Part shown: in pieces, positions 56,056-64,000 of the stretch
Numbering within the stretch: position 1 is the first letter of the stretch
How the letters are laid out: each line of letters begins with the position of its first letter
Assembly (NCBI RefSeq): GCF_001649575.2
Contig: NC_051444.1
Coordinates: forward strand, 25,716,641-25,780,640
DNA length: 64,000 nucleotides
Source of the DNA: Kryptolebias marmoratus
Taxonomy: Eukaryota > Chordata > Actinopteri > Cyprinodontiformes > Rivulidae
Direction of reading: 5' to 3'
Program-made: the position numbers and the translations under genes
The notes under the pieces: generated by a model
What the model was told of the DNA's origin: nothing
What the model saw: the letters and a program-made list of their open reading frames with translations, nothing else
The model's database searches: none

Positions 56056-57492
56056 CTGTAGAACTGAACAAACAACAGCTGAAAAAANCAATGCACATAT
56101 AAATACATTAGCTTTTCAAAAAAGTTTCAGTATTCACTTATTTAAAAAAATTTAAAATAAAGAAAAGAGAATAATACTACTGGGAAAGGAGTGGGGGTTG
56201 CTTTAGCCTCAATTTTTTTTCTGACAGCTACAACAATCATACATTTCATGTGAGTCAATTATGCTGTTCCTGCAGCCATAATAACTTAGTCACAATAATA
56301 CTCCAAGAAATGGCTCAATGAAATGCATTTGGCCGGAATGAATGAATGAACGAACAAACAAATGAATAGGATGGGACACATCATGGCGAAAAACAAGTAA
56401 AAACGGTTTCTACTCATCTCATCTCATCCTAATAACGATCTATTTGAACTTCCTCTGGTAAACTTCCTCAGATATTATAAGTGCCTAAACTGTGTTCCTG
56501 AAACGCAATCAACAACATTTTCTCTAATAAACAATAAGCCACATCCTTTTAACAATAATTAATACAAAAAATATCTTAAAATTAAGGCTGTGTAAGGAGA
56601 AAAAAAAGATATATGTAAGAATTTTGCTTCTTGACTTAAACTGCTGTGCAGGTTTCTCCCCAAAAATTGTTATTAGGCTTAAAATTGAACTGTTTTAGCT
56701 CTACTCTACTTGTGTTTTAAGCTTCGTTTTCTGTTTAAAGGATAGGTTTATGTCACTTTGTGAAAAGCAAAACCTTTCAAGGAACTTTTTGTTTTTGCTG
56801 AGGTCACCAAAGATGGTTTCTATGAACCCAATGACAGTAGTGTTGAATCATCCAAGACAATCAATACTAGTTTGACCTCACCCACGTGTTTTCATAAAAC
56901 CTGTATTATTCACGCTGCAACCCACAGACTTATGAATTGTTTACTAAAAAAAGAGGCGTCGTAAACTTCTTACTCCAGCCAACATTTAATCATGTTTTTT
57001 TTTTAATATAACCAACTTTCAACTGTTTAGTTTACTCGTTTAGAGAATTTAGAACTGTAGTCAAGTGACATCTCTGAAAAAAACATTCTCAAAATACATA
57101 CTTATGTTCTGAAGAAGTGTTAGAGGTTCTGTAACTTCATGACAGTCATGCCTCAGATGCGGAACTGGAACTTGGGACCTAAAACGACACTAAAAAGCTA
57201 CAAGAAACATACCGGCAAAAAGAAATTGATGAAGGCAGCGGGGGAAACACGCACGTCTTTGGCTGCAGCGATATGTCTGCGGCTGGGAAAGCTCACTAAT
57301 TTCTATAAGGTTACCCACCTTAGCCTTCAAAAAAAAAGCCTCGAAGTTTTCGTTTTGGATTTCCTGTTTTTTGTTTTCCGAACGTCACCAAAAGATGACC
57401 CGACGAACTGCGGCTTTTCGGTTGTTAAGGCACGCGAGCGCCTCCGCGTGGCCGGAGACCCGTGTTGCCGCAGAGCAGCAGGAGATGGAAAA
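56056..57492. promoter_or_regulatory. Head-to-head interval between TRAF6 and TTC17
   Basis: 1.44 kb between the two start codons. The 57230-57500 side is CpG-richer than the flanks and fits a TTC17 promoter. The TRAF6 side is AT-rich, with 3' splice-site-like sequence (TTTGTTCAG) directly before the TRAF6 ATG. One ambiguous base lies at 56087. Whether the TRAF6 leader exon lies here cannot be told. Confidence 0.5.
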
Positions 57493-60400
57493 ATGGCGGA
57501 GCTCAGGAAAATCTGTCCTCAGTCTTTACCCTGCCGTGTCCACTGCACGCGGAAAACGTCGTTTCAAGGGAGGCTTTTCATTTTGCTTTGTGTACTTATA
57601 GTGGATTCCGGAGGCGCTACGACTCACTGGGTTGTCACGGAAGACGGAAAAATCCAACAACAAGTATGCCAGTTAGCTCGCTGACCTGCTAACGCTTATG
57701 TGGCTAGCTTGCAATGCTAACTATTTGTCTTGGAATTAAAACTCATTATTCTGTATATATTGTGTTGTAATGTAACTGTAGTATTTATTTAAACTCAACA
57801 AGACGTGTCAGCTCCGGCATGTTACGTGTTTGGGGACACGAACGTAGACATTAATAAATCTGTTAAGTCACCTAGCTATATTGAGGAAGAGAAGGACGCT
57901 ACTTTATTGGTGAAGTTACCTTCAAGATAACCAGGTATATTCAGACCCGCATTGTGTCTGCCGTGAAAACCGAACACCGGATAGATTTAATGTCTGAGTG
58001 ATTTCATGCCAGCTACTGTCAGATACTGAGAACTGTTTGTTTATGTGTGAAGTGTTGGACAGGATGAATTAGCATATCTGAGAACAGACTGATTTGATCA
58101 CAACACTGAATATCCACACTAATATTGTACCTTTTTTTCAGGTGGACTCACCTTTAAATTTAAAACACCCACATGATGTGGTGATCTTGATGAGGCAAGA
58201 AACTCGTGTGAACTACCTCAAGAAGCTGGAGGTGTGTTGAGTTCACGTTTTAAGTCCTTTTTGATTTCTCAAGCTTTCTGTTTAAAGTTATTGATAAGGT
58301 GGGGAGTAGGTAAACCTTATATTGTGCTTGTTTATCGTTATTAATGCCTGAACAGAAGCAGTTAGTAGCACAGAAGATTCATATTGAGGAGAATGAAGAC
58401 CGAGACACAGGTTTGGAGCAGCGGCACTACAAAGAAGATGCGGATTGTGTAATGGCTAAGGTGCCCCTGGGAGACCTGGATCTGTATGATGGCACTTATA
58501 TCTCCCTAGAAAGTAAAGACATCAAGTAAGCTTTCACTTAAACTGCCAAAGCAAGGAGTTGACAATATGACTGTATATGGAGCCGTTGTGATTTCATTAA
58601 AATCTTCTGAAATTAAAGTTTTTTTCCCCTTCTCTTCTCTTCACAGCCCTGAAGACTTTGTTGATTCACGGTCTGCTCTGCCTCCAGATCTAGAAAAGCC
58701 AGACTGTGCAAAAGTCTTTGAACTACCTTATAGTATCCACGCTTTTCAGCATCTCAGGGTGAGTGGAGGCCAACTTTATCAACTGTCAAAATTCCAGGGC
58801 TCGTTTGTTGTAATTTATAGCATTTATATAACTTTTTTTTTTTACCACCTATGCTTTGTGTTGTTGGAAATGATAGGCTGACATAAACCTTTTCATTTTA
58901 GAGAAGTTGTTACGGTCTGTTTGCCATTATCCTTTAAATCGTACTCACGGGTGCTGAGAAAAACAAATCCTGCTTCATTATGCTTTTAACTGTTTTTATT
59001 TGTAATATCTATCTTTGTTTTTTGACAATCAGTGGTTACAGGTTTAATGGAATTTATTTGGTCATTTAAAAACAATTGCATACAGAAAAAAAAATATCCA
59101 CCATGCTCACAGCAGTCATGCCATATGATGTGATTTTAATTTAAAAAAAAGTTAGGTTTTGTAGATATAAATGCTTTTAATTGTTGCATTTTTTTAATAT
59201 TATTAATACTTTCAACAGAAATGACTGGCTTGCTTTTTAAATAATTTTCTTCAGACTTATGTGTAGAATGTGGGAACTATTTAGGACTAAGTGTTATATA
59301 CTGCAGGAAAACATCACTCAAAAATTAAAGAAATAGAAATCATGGATAAAATGTATGACATAATTTACTGGGATAGATTTCAGGACATTGATATAATCTT
59401 TGTTAAGATAATTTGGGACATGGGACATCTGAGATTACATTTGAAAGAAATTATCGGTGACACACTCAATCTTAATATATTTTACTAATCTTTTTTTAAG
59501 ACATTCTACATTCGCACCACCTCAGTCACATTAAGCTGACGACATTGCCTGCTTTGTAGTTTTATTTGCAGTGTGTATTAGGGATGACTCTGTTGTTTAA
59601 AAACCATGTGAGGGCAGCTTCTTGTTTCTTTTTGGCAGAGCACAAACTCTCAAATAAAGGTACGCATATACATTTATAAAAAGCAAGTGGGGGCAGCTCT
59701 GATGCGTCGCCTGTTTTGCTTGGATCGTTTCGAAGGAATGACTGAAATAAGCACACTTAGAGATTTATCTTAGTTGTTATGTGAAAAATATCATCCCAAG
59801 TTATAAACGCCTTTATTGTTGTTCTATTCTAGGGTGTACAAGAGAGGGGGAATCTGACCTCTCCACTCCTTTCTAAGGATGATCCCATCTTTAGCTCGTT
59901 GTCGAAAAAGCTGGGCCGTAGTGTTGACGAGGTGGGCTATCGCATCTATCAGAGCCTGCTGAGGGTAAGGTTTATCTGGGCGATTTTGCCCCCTCAAATG
60001 TGCAGACATTTAGTTTTCAAACTTGCAGATATTGGACAAAACATGAATGTCTTTATGTATATACATATGTTACTTTTGCATTTATACATGTTTGGTTAGT
60101 ATATGCATATGAGAATTTAACTGACTTCCTTTCAGTCAAATGTCAGTTTATGTTTGTTCAGATGCACAAATATTGTTGGTCCTATTAAGATGTTTACAAA
60201 AACTTTGCATAACTTTGTTTTTTGTGTGTGATCCAGAATTCCTCTTCCTGGGTGCTGTACAACATGGCATCATTTTACTGGCGTATGAAAAACGAGCCTC
60301 AGAGGGCAGTGGACTGTGTAGTGCGTGCTTTGCATTTCTCTCCAAGGTAATGTCGGGCGAGGCAAAAAGCTCCTACACTAATGCACCATCTATTGTGCAA

Positions 60401-62712
60401 GACTGCTCACAGGTGCGTCTGTGTGTTTGCTGTTTTTGCAGACAGCATAAAGATGTGGCGTTGATCAACATGGCCAACGTCCTGCACCGCGCCCATTTCT
60501 CAGCAGATGCTGCCATTCTCGCCCATGCTGCTCTTGACCTTACCTCAGATCTCTTCACCAGTCACTACACTTTGGGAAACATTTACGCTGTAAGTAAAAA
60601 GGAAACCATTCAGCTCGCTTACTCTTTAAATCAAACCATCCAATTAAAAAAAAAAATTGGGGAATCAAAAACTAAATAAATATAATTGTGCAATTTTAGA
60701 CTTGAAGATGTTATAGATCTTCCTATAGGTTAGTATTTCTTGGAAAAAAAAGCAAACCTTGGTACTAAATAAAAATAACAGTGTTTCATCCTACATAAAT
60801 AATGTAGCACTTACGCTGAGCCCCAAGAGCTTTATTCTAGTGTACAACTCTGTATATTTTTAGTCTGTTGCTTTGATTTCTGCATGAAACGAATCAGAAT
60901 CTGACCTGTACTATTACTATAGTTTTTATGTCTTCTCTTTTGTTGCTGTCTTACCAGATGCTTGGGGAATACAACCACTCGGTTCTGTGTTACGAGCAAG
61001 CACTGCAGGCCCAGCCAGGCTTTGAGCAGGCCCTGAGGAGGAAACATGCTGTGCTCTGTCAGCAAAAGCTGGAGCAGCGCCTAGAAGCCCAGCACAGGTA
61101 GGCGAGATCTTATGCTCACGCAATGAGCTCCTTTATCAATTTTTTTTTTTTTTTTTTTAGTGCGTCTCACAAAGCTTTTTTTTTTTTTCTGTGCTTTTTT
61201 TATTAGGTGAAAAGGTTTCCCTGGAAAGGGTTAATTTGCTTAGTGAATGTTTATGATCAGAAATACTTCATTACAATTTAGTTTGGAAGTAAACAAATAA
61301 TAAGCAGTACTGAAGGTTTGCAGCCAAATTTCAGTCTGATCAATGATTGGATGGTGTAGGATTTCACAAAAGCCTTTATAGAAAAGTAAATACTGTTCAG
61401 TATATCTCTGGGTTTTTATGATTACAATAAATTCACATAAACTTGTTGGTATGGCAAGCCAAACACTGTATGTAAGTAAAAGAAGAGTACTCTGAGTTGG
61501 CACAAGAGCTGTGTGTCCTTTTTTTTGCCAATTTCTCCTTTGCTTTTCTGCCAGCCATCTTGTATTTTCTGTCTTTATTGTCCCGTGGTTGTAGGTCCCT
61601 GCAGCGGACGCTGAATGAGCTGAAGGAGTATCAGAAGCAACACGACCACTACCTCCGCCAACAGGAGGCCCTGGACAAACACAAGCTGCTGCAGGAAGAG
61701 CAGATCCTGCGCAACATTATCCATGAAACCCAAATGGCCAAAGAAGCGCAGCTTGGTGAGATGCCATGCACAACAGCTAAAATCAGGACTGATCAAGAGT
61801 TATTATGACATACATATGGAGTTTATGTAGCTGTGTAAAATGCAACTCATAGTTACTAGAAAGAAATGACACTTCACCCACTTACTGAGGACAAGTACAA
61901 GTGTTGGAAGCTGTGTTGTCACATTTGTAGTCCTCACACAAATCTAGTTTTATTTTTAAAACAGTCAAGGCTTGTTTATTTTATTTAATAACCCCTCTGT
62001 TTCTAAAGGTGACTGTTGTATAACGAGGCCCGATTAGGTTCAGTTATGCTGTTGCTGCCCGCTGCTGTGAGCTTTAAGCTTCTGATCAGAGTCCTCCATT
62101 TTAACACAAATACCACAGCACAATTAATCATTAAAATAATCAATTCTATTCATTGCTAGTGATATTTTTTTCTGCTTTCACTATGTTTCTCAACAGCCTT
62201 CACACCTGTAAGTTATGTAAAGTCCAAATATGTTTAACTGACTGTAGACCTGGATAAAAACCAAATTCCTTGTAGCTTTGTATTTATTTATATTTCCAGT
62301 TTTTTGTTAGCTTTTCTTCTTTTCACAGAAGACCTTGTGATTCTGGTAACGATTTACAACAAGGCTTCAGATTGTGAAGTGGTCACGCCTCAGTAGTTTA
62401 TCTATAAGCCACGTCCTCACTAGTAAATGATTAAATTCAATAGTAATTCAAGTTTGAATGGTTTGGAGTTGAACAGCAGGCCTAATATAATCAAGTGAGT
62501 TCTTGATAGCCTCGTATTTATGCACATGCATGTTATAAGCAACGAATGACCTTCCAGTGTGGAGCAGCACATGAGGCCTGGATGTGTGATGTGTTTTAGG
62601 GAACCATCAGATGTGCCGGCTGGGTCATCAGCAGCGCAGCCTCTACTGCCCCTTTGACCTGCCTGTGCGTTATCACCGGGGTGACCTTTTCGAACACGTC
62701 CAGTATGTCCAA
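57493..62712 (+). CDS. ttc17: TTC17 tetratricopeptide repeat protein 17, N-terminal part (partial at 3' side)
   Basis: Ten exons: 57493-57663, 58142-58231, 58356-58525, 58647-58758, 59833-59964, 60237-60346, 60442-60589, 60958-61097, 61595-61755, 62600-62712 (1347 bp, 449 codons). ATG at 57493 has a good context (AAAATGGCG) and starts a signal-like hydrophobic segment (LFILLCVLIV), followed by THWVVTEDGKIQQQVDSP, nearly identical to human TTC17. TPR motifs span about residues 226-350 (SSWVLYNMASFYWRMKNEP, YTLGNIYAMLGEYNHSVLCY). A charged helix follows (about 350-405, LQRTLNELKEYQKQHDHYLR). Human TTC17 is linked to actin organisation and ciliogenesis with CATIP. The last exon seen ends HRGDLFEHVQYVQ. 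The rest lies right of the window. Confidence 0.95.
57664..58141 (+). other. TTC17 intron 1, no feature seen
   Basis: Unremarkable AT-rich intron between CAA|GTATGC and TTTTCAG|GTGG. Confidence 0.6.
58759..59832 (+). other. TTC17 intron 4, no feature seen
   Basis: AT-rich with short chance ORFs (for example 59291-59488). No repeat is recognised. Confidence 0.6.
61098..62599 (+). other. TTC17 introns 8 and 9 (with exon 61595-61755 between)
   Basis: Intron 8 has two T-runs near 61140-61190. Intron 9 (61756-62599) shows nothing recognisable. Confidence 0.6.
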
Positions 62713-64000
62713 GTAAGTTTGGAACAGTAAAATGTTGGACACACTGCACAAGTCAAAAGTGTGGACACATGTTGTCATTCTAAGGGTTTCTTTATATTTA
62801 TTAAGAACTGATTTGAGCACATAACAAACAAAAACAACACAAAATAGAATTAAATGTTGATGCTTCTGTGCACTTTTTACCTTAATGATACGTTTCCAAA
62901 ATTTTACTTCAGAGCTTCATGAGAATGTAAACTGGAATGGTTTTCAGTTTTAACTTTTTATGTTTTTTTTAATTTGTGAAGTTTTTTGATGTATTGAAGA
63001 ACATCAGTGCAGTAATGCTGAGGTCATTTAGGTACTGCAAGTACTGCAGAAGGTCCTGTCATAAATATTGTAATATTGTGAATTGTGGCAGTAAACACAT
63101 AACATATATTGTCCACCATTACTCCAGTGTGTGAGGATCAGCAAGTTCTGAACATTTTGAGAACTTTAAACAAAGTAATGAAGCTCCATCTCAGAAAAGA
63201 TGGACTTACTGTTGATGAAGAGGATATGTTTATTAATGTCACTGCACTTACAAAATCCCAGCTTCCAAAATTGATTTCTCAGCATGTAACTCTTCCCATT
63301 TACTGTGTGAGCCAGGAAATCAGGACCTTGTAGCGTTGGCACTACTAAAGAAGAACGGTTAAACTATTCTTGATTAAGATACACAAAGAGTAAATATCAA
63401 ACCAGTGAAAATCTACATTTAGGTCTACTGAGTCCAAATTTTAGACTTTTTGGATTTAACCACTGCATCTTTTGGGAAAACTGCAGATGGTGAACAGATG
63501 GCATTTACAAATTTGAATCCGCGGAGGAGCAGCGATGAAGTATGCTTTGCTGGTGATACTGTTGGCGATTCTGTTAGAATTCAAGGCAACACTTAACCAG
63601 AACAGCAACCACAACATTCTGCAGCAACGCAGTTCTTCCCATCTGGTACAAGTTTAGTGTTACCATCATGTCTTCTCACTGTAACTGTGGTACAAAACAC
63701 ACCTCAGAGGACGTAAATGCTTATGACCAAAGCAGAAGTAAATGGGGAAGAGGGGTATGGAGTTAGATTTGTTTCACAATTATTCAATCAAAAAAAAAAT
63801 TGGTTGAGTCGATTTTTTTTTTTGGTTGAATTCGTTTTCTTGCTTATACAACTTTATTTGCTTTGGGGAAGCTTACATGAACATTCTGGGCGGGGATTAA
63901 GGACGAGCGATGTAAGATGTCTCCCTATTGGTTAACGCTGACTGAAGCGACAGACCCTGAGTACGGAAGCGTATTGTTATCACGCAGGAAAAAAAAAATT
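62713..64000 (+). other. TTC17 intron 10, running off the window, with repeat debris
   Basis: The next TTC17 exon (expected to start near FGEDSS by comparison with human) is not seen. The intron contains a fragment resembling a fish DNA element end (62745-62890) and an unfamiliar block (63430-64000) with oligo-A and oligo-T arms. Confidence 0.6.
62745..62890 (+). repeat. Fragment resembling the 'caagtcaaaagtttggacacac' teleost DNA element
   Basis: CAAGTCAAAAGTGTGGACAC..CTAAGGGTTTCTTTATATTT matches the first ~45 bp of a common fish transposon end. The rest is decayed. Confidence 0.45.

Noticed and set aside
57139..57492. Upstream in-frame extension of TTC17 exon 1 to an ATG at 57139
   Set aside because: The 57493 ATG has a better context and places a signal-like segment right before the conserved THWVVTEDGK. 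The upstream peptide shows no similarity to TTC17.

Overview
The window looks like vertebrate nuclear DNA from a teleost fish. It has spliced genes with conserved exon phases, an AT-rich background, long (TA)n and (AAT)n microsatellites, and many repeat types typical of fish (Tc1-like transposons, L2-type LINE and SINE tails, a Penelope-like element). Species and order cannot be read from it. Two ambiguous bases (41823 and 56087) suggest a draft assembly.

Five protein-coding genes were identified by translating exons and checking splice sites and phases. In order they are: the 3' end of KCNQ1 (+, six exons, 1258-9025); CDKN1C (-, two exons, 18763-19394); TRPM5 (+, 26 coding exons, 23645-48600, 1229 codons before the stop); TRAF6 (-, seven coding exons, 50846-56055, 573 codons before the stop); and the 5' part of TTC17 (+, ten exons, 57493-62712, running off the right edge). 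KCNQ1/CDKN1C and TRPM5/TRAF6 are convergent pairs. CDKN1C/TRPM5 and TRAF6/TTC17 are divergent pairs. In human all five orthologues are on 11p, but in two separate areas (11p15.5, and 11p12-p11). Here they sit in one 62 kb block. They are not one pathway: KCNQ1 is a cardiac/epithelial K+ channel subunit, CDKN1C a CDK inhibitor, TRPM5 the Ca2+-activated cation channel of taste and tuft cells, TRAF6 an innate-immune E3 ligase, and TTC17 a TPR protein linked to actin and cilia.

Layout: 1-9025 KCNQ1 exons and introns; 9026-18762 intergenic, holding the KCNQ1 3'UTR, a LINE remnant (13255-14165) and a Penelope-like remnant split by another repeat (15540-16740); 18763-19540 CDKN1C with a TATA/CCAAT promoter; 19541-23644 intergenic with SINE and L2-type debris; 23645-48600 TRPM5, whose introns hold two degenerate DNA transposons, three copies of a modular repeat, four long TA tracts, an AAT tract and an unusual inverted minisatellite; 48601-50845 the shared 3' region; 50846-56055 TRAF6; 56056-57492 the TRAF6/TTC17 head-to-head interval; 57493-64000 TTC17.

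The most interesting observations are: four exact octamer (POU) sites clustered in TRPM5 intron 1; a CDKN1C that lacks the CDK-pocket FY motif and the QT-box; a nine-copy interspersed family with a conserved 3'-terminal stem-loop; a decayed hammerhead-ribozyme-like core in the Penelope-like remnant; and a 650-bp inverted minisatellite in TRPM5 intron 20. No new multi-gene system was found.
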